A stretch of 64,000 nt of DNA from Sporisorium sorghi (Eukaryota; Basidiomycota; Ustilaginomycetes; Ustilaginales; Ustilaginaceae), in contig JALCCG010000033.1 of assembly GCA_023212695.1 (NCBI GenBank), positions 1 through 64,000 on the forward strand, given 5' to 3'. Below the pieces are notes generated by a model that saw only the letters and a program-made list of their open reading frames with translations, ran no database searches and was not told the DNA's origin. Below, piece after piece: positions 48,371 to 57,284 of this stretch (its first letter is position 1; each line of letters begins with the position of its first letter). The translations under genes and the position numbers were made by a program.

Positions 48371-49078
48371 AGCAATACTGTACAGCTTTTCATGCCCGTA
48401 GCCGAGCGAGCGCTGCAATGTGTGCGACGCCAACTTCCTTCAAGCAGAGGGTAGACGACGCGAATCGATCGGGATTGCTATTGCGAGTTGTATCGACGAT
48501 ACAGAGCTTTCTTGACGAGTCGAGCCGCGGCAGATGTCGTTGGAGAGAGACGCTCATGCAAACCCCAGCCGCGGCTCAACTCGAGGTGTGTTTGGAGCGT
48601 GCGCTGCAATGAAGAAAATTGAGGGTCCAGCTGCACGTTTGCCAGAAGAGTGAAAGAAAAAAAAAAAAAAAAAAAAAAAAAAGTTCCGAAAACAAATTCA
48701 ATGCCAGTCAAGCAGCGCTCAAGCCAAAAGCTCGTCATTGCTGCACAAGGCTGCGTGCGAAGTCTCAGACACAGCTGCCTGTCTGCCCAGCTTGGCGGCG
48801 ACGGCGGCGGAGTTAAATTACAGTGTTGCGAACAGCAGCTGGCTCGCGCGCTGTGGGTACAGCCGGTCCGACTCTCTCTCTCTGCAAACAGTGAATGGTG
48901 TGCACGCTTCGATAGACGCCGCGCCGGCTGTTGGCAGCGTGGGTTTCTTTGATCCGCGGGTGAACCTGGCGTCTTTCGTCGTCCAAGCTGCCTCTATACT
49001 GGTGTGTGCCGGCTGTCGAGGAGATGAAGTCCCTGGACGCCCCTTGGCCGCCGTCTGAAACGTGTGTGCGACTTTGTC
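48371..49078. other. intergenic with an A26 tract
   Basis: No supported gene. A run of 26 A residues lies at 48657-48682. The right side leads into the promoter of the oxidoreductase gene at 49224. Confidence 0.5.
48657..48682. repeat. poly-A tract (A26)
   Basis: Uninterrupted A26 on the + strand, about 290 bp beyond the calcipressin stop. It is probably a simple genomic tract. Confidence 0.9.
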
Positions 49079-49084
49079 TATAAG
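49079..49084 (+). promoter_or_regulatory. TATA box candidate of the GMC oxidoreductase
   Basis: CTATAAGTAG lies 140 bp before the ATG at 49224, followed by a CT-rich leader. Confidence 0.45.
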
Positions 49085-49223
49085 TAGCGTGCCTCGTCGT
49101 CAAACACTCATTCCTTCTTCCCCCATCGACTCTTCCCATAGATCCACTCGCGAAACGGATCCCGACCAAGCGTACATCGCATCTACAAGACCCCCTTTCA
49201 CTCCTCCTGGACCGCTCGCAACG

Positions 49224-51011
49224 ATGGCGCCCAAGCCCAACCCCGCCAGGCCCGACACGGACCCGGTGCACGGCCAAACCGTCGAGGACCACCCTGCCCA
49301 CCCTCACCCCCACCCCTCCTCCGGCCCCTCAGCCCGCGAACGCCTCGCCTCGCTCGCATCCCACCTCCTCCCGCACGGCAACACCGAGTTCGACTACGTC
49401 ATCGTCGGCGGCGGCACCGCCGGAGCCGTCCTCGCCAACCGACTCACCGAGGACCGCAACGTCACCGTCGCCGTGATCGAAGGCGGCCCCACCGACGTGG
49501 GCAACGATATGGTGCTCGACCTGCGCCGGTGGCTCGAGATGCTCGGCTCAGATCTCGACTACGACTACCCGACGGTGGAGCAGCCACGGGGGAACTCGTT
49601 CATCCGCCACTCTCGCGCGCGTGTGCTCGGCGGATGCTCGTCGCACAACACGCTCATTTCGTTCCGCCCGTTCAACGCGGATTTGGACGACTGGGCGGTC
49701 AACTACGGCTGTCCCTCGTGGAGCGCCAGCGCCGTGCAGCCTTATGGTGACCGGCTGAAGATGAACATTGTGCCTGTGGCGCCGCAGCAGAGGAATCGGG
49801 TGGCGAGGGATTGGGTGGAGGCGTCGTCGCGCGCGACGGGGGCGCCGGTGCTCGAGGATTTGAATGCGCATATCGTGCATCGGGGCGGGTTCCAGAAGGC
49901 GGTCGGGTTCTTTGATATCGCCTACGATCCGTATTCGGGCCAGAGGAGCAGTGCGTCTGTGGCGTACTTGCATCCGATCATGCCGCATGGGCCGTACAAG
50001 AGGCACAACCTGCATTTGTTCCTCGAGACGTGGGCCGATGCGCTCGAGTACGCCGCTGACGACGGTAGCAAGGTGACCGGTGTGAAAGTTACCACGAAGC
50101 ACGGGCTGAAGAAGACGCTGCGCGCGAGGCGGGAGGTGATTCTCTGTGCCGGAGCCATCGACACGCCGCGGTTGCTGCTGCACTCCGGCGTGGGCCCGCG
50201 CGGAGACCTCGAAGCGCTCGGCCTCCCCTGCAAGCACGACGTCCCCGGCGTGGGGCTCAATCTGACCGACCACCCGGAATCCATCGTCATGTGGGAAACG
50301 CGCGACACTCCACCGGAAACCGTCATGTCGTCCGACGCCGGCCTGTTCCTCCGCGTCCTGCCCGCGAACGCAGAACCCAACCCGCACCCCGGCCCCGACC
50401 TCATGTTCCACATCTACCAAGTCCCCTTCGCGGACAACACGGAGCGTGTAGGCTACGAACGTCCCAAACACGCCATCTGCATGACGCCCAACATCTGCCG
50501 CTCGCAAGCCCGCGGCAAGGTCTCGCTCGCCTCCGCCGACCCCAAGGACAAACCCTTGCTCGATTTCAAGTATTTCGAGGACAGGGACAACTACGACGAG
50601 CGCATCCTGATCGAGGGCGTGAAATGGGCACGCAGGATCGCACAGCAGTCGCCGTTCAAGGAGCATCTCGTCAAGGAAGTCGCTCCGGGACCCAAGATTC
50701 AATCGGACAAGGATATCGGAGAGTACGCGCGCAAAGTGGCGCACACGGTGTACCACCCCGCGGGCACGTGTAGGATGGGCACCCCGAGCAAGGCCCACGG
50801 TGGGCAAGGGAGCGACGACACCGTGGTGGTGGACGAGAAGGATTTGAGGGTGGTAGGGTTGAAGGGCGTGAGGGTGTGCGACGCCAGTGTGCTGCCGACG
50901 CTGCCGACGATCAACCCGATGCTGACGATCCTGATGGTGGCAGAGCGCGCGGCAGAGCTGATCAGGGACGATGCGTGGGAGAATGGGGTGAGGAAGGTCA
51001 ACTACCACTGA
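49224..51011 (+). CDS. GMC-family FAD oxidoreductase (choline dehydrogenase/alcohol oxidase type)
   Basis: Intronless, 595 residues from the ATG at 49224; the frame extends upstream only without ATG. The FAD-binding dinucleotide motif is DYVIVGGGTAGAVLANRLTE at about 57-76, followed by VIEGG. GMC signature 1 is SRARVLGGCSSHN near 128-140. VILCAGAIDTPRLLLHSGVG lies at about 304-323, and the C-terminal box is HPAGTCRMG at about 511-519, whose His is the likely catalytic base, followed by CDASVLPTLPTINPMLTILMVAERAAELI. The N-terminus lacks a signal peptide and is His/Pro-rich, so the enzyme is probably intracellular. The substrate is not predictable from motifs. It ends 190 bp from the convergent capping-protein gene. 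Confidence 0.92.
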   Translation: MAPKPNPARPDTDPVHGQTVEDHPAHPHPHPSSGPSARERLASLASHLLPHGNTEFDYVIVGGGTAGAVLANRLTEDRNVTVAVIEGGPTDVGNDMVLDLRRWLEMLGSDLDYDYPTVEQPRGNSFIRHSRARVLGGCSSHNTLISFRPFNADLDDWAVNYGCPSWSASAVQPYGDRLKMNIVPVAPQQRNRVARDWVEASSRATGAPVLEDLNAHIVHRGGFQKAVGFFDIAYDPYSGQRSSASVAYLHPIMPHGPYKRHNLHLFLETWADALEYAADDGSKVTGVKVTTKHGLKKTLRARREVILCAGAIDTPRLLLHSGVGPRGDLEALGLPCKHDVPGVGLNLTDHPESIVMWETRDTPPETVMSSDAGLFLRVLPANAEPNPHPGPDLMFHIYQVPFADNTERVGYERPKHAICMTPNICRSQARGKVSLASADPKDKPLLDFKYFEDRDNYDERILIEGVKWARRIAQQSPFKEHLVKEVAPGPKIQSDKDIGEYARKVAHTVYHPAGTCRMGTPSKAHGGQGSDDTVVVDEKDLRVVGLKGVRVCDASVLPTLPTINPMLTILMVAERAAELIRDDAWENGVRKVNYH

Positions 51012-51201
51012 TGCAGATGTAGATAGATCCGCGCGTTTGCTTTGAAAAGATACCTCTCTTGACACACAAGAACAAGAACAATGTTTGTGATATGTACAAG
51101 CGGTGAGAGTACACACAATACGCCTTTTCAGTGCGGCAGAGCTCACAAGATCCGCAACTGCATTGCAGAAGAGAGAAGCACACAGAGTTGATCACACAGT
51201 C

Positions 51202-52392
51202 CTAACGCGCCAACTCCTCCCCAAGCTTGTAGTTCAGCACCTTATCCCAATCCACCTTCTGCCTCGTCAACGGCAGCTGCCTCCGCAACGCCTTGAACGC
51301 CCTCTCGGCCAACTCGTCGTAACTCTCCTCCAACGCCTTCTGCCACCCATCCTCATGCGCACTAATCACGCCCACCACCTCCCTGGCCAGCGTCTCCGCA
51401 TCCTCCGCACCAGACAGGTGGAACGTGCGCGGCTTGGCGGCGTTGAGCTGCACGTTGCCGTTCTCAAAGTAGTGCACTTGCACGGAGACGGTGCTGGTGA
51501 GAGAGGGTGGAGAGGAGGTGGGGTCGAGCGTGTACGATGCGCGCCAGCGGCCGGACCAGAAGTTGGAGAGGTTGAACCTGTTGCCGACGTGGTGCAGGGT
51601 GTAGGTGGTTTTGGGTGGAGTGGGGTCGGTTGGCGGGGCTGGTGTGGAGGAGGAGGAGGAGGAGGAGTAGACGGCTTCGGCGGTGGTGACGGCTTCGACG
51701 GGGTCGTCTTTGACTTGCTCGTCGGCGGTATCGCCAGCGTCTTTCTTGGTGTCGACAGCCTCGTCGTCTTTCGGTTCAGCAGCCTCGACACCCTCCGATT
51801 CGCCCACAGCAGCCGTGTTCTCCGCAGGCGACTTTGCATCCTCCACCGCCGCCTCGGCCACCTGCTCCTTCAACACCTCTTCATCCTTAACCGGCACGCT
51901 CGAGACAGCAAACACGCTGCTCATGCCGTCCGGATACCTGTCCTTGACATACACCTCCAGCGCCTGCTGCAGCGCCGCCCTCGTCTTTTCCACCTCTACA
52001 TACCCAGCCTTTGCCTCCTTCACATCGCTCACCGTCCTCTTGACGTGATCGAACAAAAACGTCTTGTGCAACTTCGGATGCAGATACCGCTTGACGCCTG
52101 CCGCTGCGCCATTGTCGCTAGCACCGACGACTTGACCCGCTTGGCAGATGATGACGGGCGCGGATGCGTCTTCGGGAAGCGTGGCGGTGACGAGCTGCTG
52201 TGTGTTGTACTCCTCGAGTGCGACGGCTGCGGCGGATTGCAGGGTGGCATCGTCGATTTTATCGGAGGCGTTGGATTCGGCGTCGAAGAGGATGCCGCGT
52301 AGGTCGTGGTAGACTTGCGAGGTCTGGCCGGGTGGAGATTGGACGAGCAGCGAAAGGGCTTGGTTGAGCCGGGTGGTGTTGGATGATGACAT
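51202..52392 (-). CDS. CAP1: F-actin-capping protein subunit alpha
   Basis: Intronless, 396 residues; fungal capping-protein alpha subunits usually have 260-280. With the beta subunit it caps barbed ends of actin filaments. Conserved parts are the N-terminal helices (LRGILFD, ALEEYNTQQL), VEKTRAALQQALEVYVKDRYPDG, and the C-terminal half NRFNLSNFWSGRWRASYTLD with VQVHYFENGNVQL, followed by the helix EESYDELAERAFKALRRQLPLTRQKVDW, the actin-binding end. The extra length is an acidic Ala/Glu/Asp- and Ser-rich insertion at about 168-262 between two core parts. There is no donor/acceptor pair suggesting that it is an intron, and it is in frame. It is divergent from the next gene. Confidence 0.9.
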   Translation of the reverse strand: MSSSNTTRLNQALSLLVQSPPGQTSQVYHDLRGILFDAESNASDKIDDATLQSAAAVALEEYNTQQLVTATLPEDASAPVIICQAGQVVGASDNGAAAGVKRYLHPKLHKTFLFDHVKRTVSDVKEAKAGYVEVEKTRAALQQALEVYVKDRYPDGMSSVFAVSSVPVKDEEVLKEQVAEAAVEDAKSPAENTAAVGESEGVEAAEPKDDEAVDTKKDAGDTADEQVKDDPVEAVTTAEAVYSSSSSSSTPAPPTDPTPPKTTYTLHHVGNRFNLSNFWSGRWRASYTLDPTSSPPSLTSTVSVQVHYFENGNVQLNAAKPRTFHLSGAEDAETLAREVVGVISAHEDGWQKALEESYDELAERAFKALRRQLPLTRQKVDWDKVLNYKLGEELAR

Positions 52393-52774
52393 GATTGCGC
52401 GCTGCAGCTGGGCACCGTGTGGATGCCTTTGGCAAGATGATGGTGAATGGATTGGTGAGGATAGGGGCCGTCAGCCGTTGAATGCACTTTGCGATATTCG
52501 ATGCTTGTCACGCTTTGCTTGGTCTGTGCTTGCGCTGCGTGTGCCATCGGGGTGCCCGATTTGCGATTCGAGTTCAACTTTTTAGTGCCAAGATTTCGGA
52601 ACGGCATTTCCGTGGAAGAGAAGCTTCTTTTCTTCAGCACGGACCTCTTGGAAGTGCAGCCTTGAGCCCACCTTTGGCACTGCCACTTGGACACGTTGCT
52701 CTCATCCATCTGGTCGCAGTGACGCCTTTCTTTGCTGCCACCATCACCGCTCTCGCCGAAATCAGGAAGCAAGC
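52393..52774. promoter_or_regulatory. divergent promoter between CAP1 and the Ca3427-like gene
   Basis: 382 bp between two start codons. It contains TTTTTAG and CGGAATTTCCG-like patches around 52575-52610. No TATA box is clear and no gene is supported. Confidence 0.45.
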
Positions 52775-53854
52775 ATGACCGACAAAAAACTGCGCATCGG
52801 TTATGTGCCAGAGCACTTTGCGGCTCCCCTGCACCACCTCGCTGCCACGCCCTGGGTGAGTATCTCCCCGCTCCCTTTACTACGAAGAAACATCAGCTGA
52901 CGAGCTCATCCTTGAGATTCACAGGGCAAGGAGAACATCGAGCTGGTCTCGCAGCCCTCGGGCACGGGTCAGATGCTCACCTCGCTCGACGCCTCGCAAA
53001 CTGACGGGCAGAAGATCGACGTGGCTGTCGCACTCACCGAGGCGCTCATCACGGGCATTGCCAAGGGGCGCAAGGACTACAAGCTTGTTGGCTCGTACGT
53101 GCGTACCTCGCTCAACTGGGCCGTGATCACGGGCACCCAACCGTTCGCGTCGGCGTACAACTCGATCGACGACCTCAAACGTACGCAGATCGGCATCTCC
53201 CGAATCGGCTCCGGCAGCCAGATCATGGCCAGCGTCATGGCGCTGCAGCACGGCTGGAACACCGCCACTGCTGGTGATGCCAAAGAAGCGGAGATCGAGT
53301 TCAAGGTGAACGACACGTTCCAGAACCTGCGCGATGGCGTAAATGGTAAGAAGCCGTACGATACGAGCTGTTTCATGTGGGAGTGGTACACCACCAAGCC
53401 GTACGTCGACTCGGGCGAGGTGCGCTTCATCGGCAGCGTCCCCACACCCTGGCCCAGCTGGACCATCGCCGCCTCCACCAACACCGCACTCTCTCCCAAC
53501 GATCCCACTTCGAAGGTCTTGCCCGACTTCCTCACCAGGCTGCAGGACAGCATCCGCGAATTCGCCAACCCAGAGACCCGCCAGAACGGCCAGGCGAAAC
53601 AGTGGATCGTACAGCACCACCAGTACAAGGAAGAGGACGTCGAGAGCTGGCTCAACACGGTACGATGGGTCGGCGAGCAGACACCCAACCCGGACGGCTT
53701 GAAGGTGCCCGCGACGGGTCAGAGCACCACCACACAGACCGTGTCGAGCGAGACAATCCAGGAAACGCTGCAGGTGCTCGAAAAGGCCGGTGTGGTGCGT
53801 GCGGATCTGGATGCGCGCATCTTTGTCGACGCCGAGAGTCGCTTGGTCAAGTAA
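52775..53854 (+). CDS. periplasmic-binding-protein-fold protein, Ca3427/SsuA-like
   Basis: Two exons, 52775-52855 and 52925-53854, give 336 residues. The 69 bp intron has a GTGAGT donor, a CTGAC branch site at about 52899 and CACAG acceptor, phase 0. Exon 1 codes MTDKKLRIGYVPEHFAAPLHHL, the first strand of a type-2 binding fold. Exon 2 continues with VSQPSGTGQMLTSLDA, DVAVALTEALITGIAKG, IGISRIGSGSQIMASVMALQHGW and a C-terminal helical part. This is the eukaryotic family represented by Candida Ca3427, related to the NMT1/THI5 and sulfonate-binding folds. No signal peptide is present, so it is presumably cytosolic, and no ligand is known. It is convergent with the MAP kinase gene, only 90 bp apart. 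Confidence 0.83.
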
Positions 53855-53944
53855 CTTAGCTGAGATAGACGCTTCACACACTGTCTGCGCTGTGGCAATG
53901 TTGAAGGGATTTTCATATTGAGAGTCGTCTGAGGGTGTGGACAT

Positions 53945-55285
53945 CTATCGAGCCTGTGTCAGCTCCCGCTCAAAGCTCTCTGCAGGATCCTCCATAACAC
54001 ACGCATCGTTGAGCATGCCGCTGGCATGCTCCGAGTTGGTCGCGCCCTGGATGATGCCCGCACTCGCGCCTAGCACCGAATACCCGGGTCCGTCCGCATC
54101 GGTAGGGCTGCTGCGCTGGATGTCCTCCCTGCTCGGGATGGGCAGCGACTCCTGCCTTTTGGGCTGCTGCATCAGCCTCGCCTGGCGCCTGACTTCGGTC
54201 CTGAAGCTACGCACCTCTTCCAAGATGAGCGTCTTCATGCCTTCGACCTGGTCGACGCTCTCGAAGCCGAAATCAAACTTGCGCGGACACACGGGTTCGT
54301 CGGCCGGGTCGTGCCACACGGCGAGGTACGGGTGCTGCAGCGCCTCCTCGCACGAGATGCGCTTGGCCGGGTCGAACTCGAGCATACGCTCCAGCAGGTC
54401 GAGCGCCAGCGGGTTGGCTTGTGGATACAGCCGCTGAAACGGGATGCGCGGTTGGAAGGGAAGGGAGCGGATGTAGTCCTGCGCACGGGGAGAGCCGACG
54501 CGGCGCAGCGTCTCTTCGCTCGGCGTGCCGAGGTAGTGCAGGATCTGGTTGAGCTGGTCGACGTAGTCGCGCCCTTTGAAGATTGGACGCCCGCCGAGCA
54601 GTTCTGCGAGGATGCACCCCACCGACCAGATGTCGATGGCAGTGGTGTAGTTCTGGAAGCTGAGCATGATCTCTGGCGCACGATACCATCGCGTGGCGAC
54701 GTACTCGGTCATGAAGCCAGCCCCTGCCTGCTTGGCCAGCTCCGGATCCGTCTCGAACCCACGCGCCAGGCCGAAATCGCAAATCTTGAGCTCGCAATCA
54801 GCATTGACCAGCAAGTTGCCCGGCTTGAGATCTCGATGCAACACCGACGCAGAGTGGATGTACTTGAGACCGCACAGCGTCTGGTAGATAAACGACTGGA
54901 AGTGCGCATCGGACAACGGCTGGCCCGATCGAATGATGGCATGCAAGTCGGCCTCCATGAGCTCTTCGTAGAGGTAGACTTCGTTGAATCCAGCCGGGTC
55001 GATGATGTCCATGTCGTAGAGGCAGGTGATATTCTTGTGTCCGCGGAAGTGGCGTAACAACTTGATCTCTCGTAGCGCGCGCTTTGTGAGGATCTTTTTG
55101 GTGAAGACGTTGGTGATCTTTTTGATGGCGACGCTCTCGCCGGTGCCCTTGTGGGTGGCAGCGGCTACACAGCCGTAGGCGCCTTGGCCGAGGTCCTTTG
55201 TGATCTCGTAGGCATTGTCGATGAGGAAGGTCTGGTTGAGCACGTTGTACGGTGTGCGCTGTGGATTGGATGGGAGTGCCGACAT
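53945..55285 (-). CDS. MAP kinase, Slt2/Mpk1 (cell-wall integrity) type
   Basis: Intronless, 446 residues from the ATG at 55285 (MSALPSNPQ); the frame extends upstream without a better start. The nucleotide loop is GQGAYGCV, the catalytic loop HRDLKPGN, the DFG motif CDFGLARGF, and the activation loop has TEY (Thr193, Tyr195) in [15 protein letters not shown]. The TEY, together with [24 protein letters not shown] and LARGFETDP, places it with Slt2/Mpk1 rather than Fus3/Kss1 or Hog1 (TGY). Slt2-type kinases act below Bck1-Mkk1 in cell-wall stress and are required for growth under wall-damaging conditions. A Gln/Arg-rich C-terminal tail of about 80 residues follows the kinase core, without the polyQ of yeast Slt2. 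Confidence 0.93.
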   Translation of the reverse strand: MSALPSNPQRTPYNVLNQTFLIDNAYEITKDLGQGAYGCVAAATHKGTGESVAIKKITNVFTKKILTKRALREIKLLRHFRGHKNITCLYDMDIIDPAGFNEVYLYEELMEADLHAIIRSGQPLSDAHFQSFIYQTLCGLKYIHSASVLHRDLKPGNLLVNADCELKICDFGLARGFETDPELAKQAGAGFMTEYVATRWYRAPEIMLSFQNYTTAIDIWSVGCILAELLGGRPIFKGRDYVDQLNQILHYLGTPSEETLRRVGSPRAQDYIRSLPFQPRIPFQRLYPQANPLALDLLERMLEFDPAKRISCEEALQHPYLAVWHDPADEPVCPRKFDFGFESVDQVEGMKTLILEEVRSFRTEVRRQARLMQQPKRQESLPIPSREDIQRSSPTDADGPGYSVLGASAGIIQGATNSEHASGMLNDACVMEDPAESFERELTQAR

Positions 55286-57284
55286 GGTTGGCTGTGGTGT
55301 GCGGGAGTGTGAAAGATGCGCGACAAGAGCCGTTGGTTTATGGGGCGGACGAAAAGCGAAGGAATGCAAGCAGGCAGGCGACTGCTTGCGTTGGAAACGT
55401 TGTTTAGCTCGGTTTTGTCGCTGTTGAGCTGAGGCGGTGGGTCCGAAGTTGGGCTTGTGAGTCGCTAGCGAAGTTGAGAGCAAGGCGAGAGGAATGTCTA
55501 GAGTTGCGTTGCCAGTAGATGCGCGATTGTGGGTATCGTGGGTTGAACGGAATCTCGGAAAGCTGTGGTGACGCTGTCGATGTGCAGATTTCGTAAATGT
55601 CCGGTGTGGCGTTGCGATGGCTGCTGCTATGAGACGGATGTGGGGTGACCTTGGAAGACGCTTGACAACGGTGGAGAGAGTAGGAGATAACCTATGGAAA
55701 GAGGTGAGACGATGGTGACGATGAGGTCGTGATGGTGATCAGAAAAGATAGCGCGAGAAAGCGCGAGAAAGTGGTCAGACGAGAGAGAGAGAGAGAGAGA
55801 GAGGCGGAAAGCGCTGGGAAGCGGCAGCGGCCCTTACGTTCTGTTGCTGAAGCGTGCTTGTTTGAGAGAGAGAGAGAAGTGCGTTTGAATGGGAATGTTT
55901 GTTCGGAGCTGCCGTTGGTTTGGCTTTTTAAGGTCAAAAAGGAAGCGCTTCGTCGGGCCGACGTTGTTGTTGCTATCATCGACATGAACCTTGTCTGCTT
56001 TTGTAGACAATTTCAATCATCGCCCGCTATGTCATTCGCCAACGTCGTCGTCGAAAAAGCGGAAGAAAGCTAAAGCGGTGCAAGCAATCAAGACGTGGCG
56101 GCGTCGGATTTCAACCGACGACAGGCACCGACGACGACAGAAAGACAAAAACGCTCTCGAACTGCTTGCTTCTTCACTTTTTCCACCGCCTCTTCTCTTC
56201 TCTTCTCCTTCCGCTTGTTTCTAATTTTTCCGTGAGCAAAGAGAGGGACCCACAAGTGAATGCCCGCTCTGGAGTGCATCGGCGAAACTGTCACAGTCAC
56301 CAATCACGAGTCGACTCTTTTGATGCCGGACGACCCGAATCCGATTGAGTTAAGCTGTGGCCCCTTGTTTGATCCGTCACAGTTTCGATAGCAAACAGAG
56401 TCGACTTGATCTTGCGAATCTGAACCAGAGTCAGAGACTTACCAATGAGCTGCTGCTTGTAGCAACTCCCAGCAAAATGTCGAGCTCATCGACGATGGGC
56501 ATCGCGTCGGCGCAGCTCCGTCATTCGCATCAAATAGCCCAAAGGGGTCCTCAAGCGTCGGTTCAGACGGTGCCAGACCGCCGACAGGAACGCTTCAGCT
56601 TCTGACAGCTCCGATGATCAGAAGAAACAAACACTTCTACAGTAAGTTACCAGTGAAATGCCAGATGAGCTCGACTTCTCTTTCACTTTGCCGAGGTGGT
56701 GGGTTCTCGCTCTGCCAGGAAACAAAAAGGTAGTTACGGGCGCAGAGCAACAAAGAGCAGCGACCAAGGACTTCCGTCGACCTTTGCTTCTTATCCGACC
56801 GAAGGCCTTTCGTTGCGCCAAGATCGCCGGAATTACTCCTGCGGCAGATCATCTCCTTTGCTTTTCAATGCGTCGAATCCTGCACTTGCTTCGACCTTGA
56901 CGTGCCAAGCCCATGCCAGGTGCTGTCGAGGGCACATGGCTGTTCGTCTCTGAGTTTGTCCAGCTAGCGCAGAGGTTGTGCTCGGAAACTTGTCTCCGCA
57001 TGACGCTCATCACCGAGGACGCCTTACATCGCTGACGTCCCGTTGGCTGCTTCTCCAGGTCAAGGTCAAGATCAAGGTCTGCAAAAATTCGAGATTTGTT
57101 AGATCTGGAACTAACGCAAACCAGGATTCGGGATTGACTTTTTTTACGCCTGCAAGCCAAATTTTTTTTTTGGAAGGGTTTGGCTGCCACAAGAAGCCGC
57201 TCCTCAATGGACCGGTTGCACTGCAGCTGACCTCCATCAGACCACGACGGCGACGACGACTCCGATTCTCATCGGCGAGGACAC
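55286..57284. other. 2 kb gap between MAP kinase and DEAH helicase starts
   Basis: The longest gene-free stretch in the window, between divergent genes. No frame longer than about 115 codons resembles a protein. GA-rich tracts lie at 55779-55802 and 55864-55877, with CT-rich and A/T-rich patches further right. It should hold both promoters and may include long leaders or an unseen noncoding transcript. Confidence 0.5.
55779..55802. repeat. GA microsatellite upstream of the MAP kinase gene
   Basis: About 11 GA units about 500 bp before the MAP kinase ATG, followed 60 bp later by a second block of six to seven GA units. Confidence 0.85.

Noticed and set aside
49548..51146. 532-codon minus-strand frame opposite the GMC oxidoreductase
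   Set aside because: It is an antisense shadow rich in Arg, His and Val without domain features; the + strand frame is a clear GMC enzyme.
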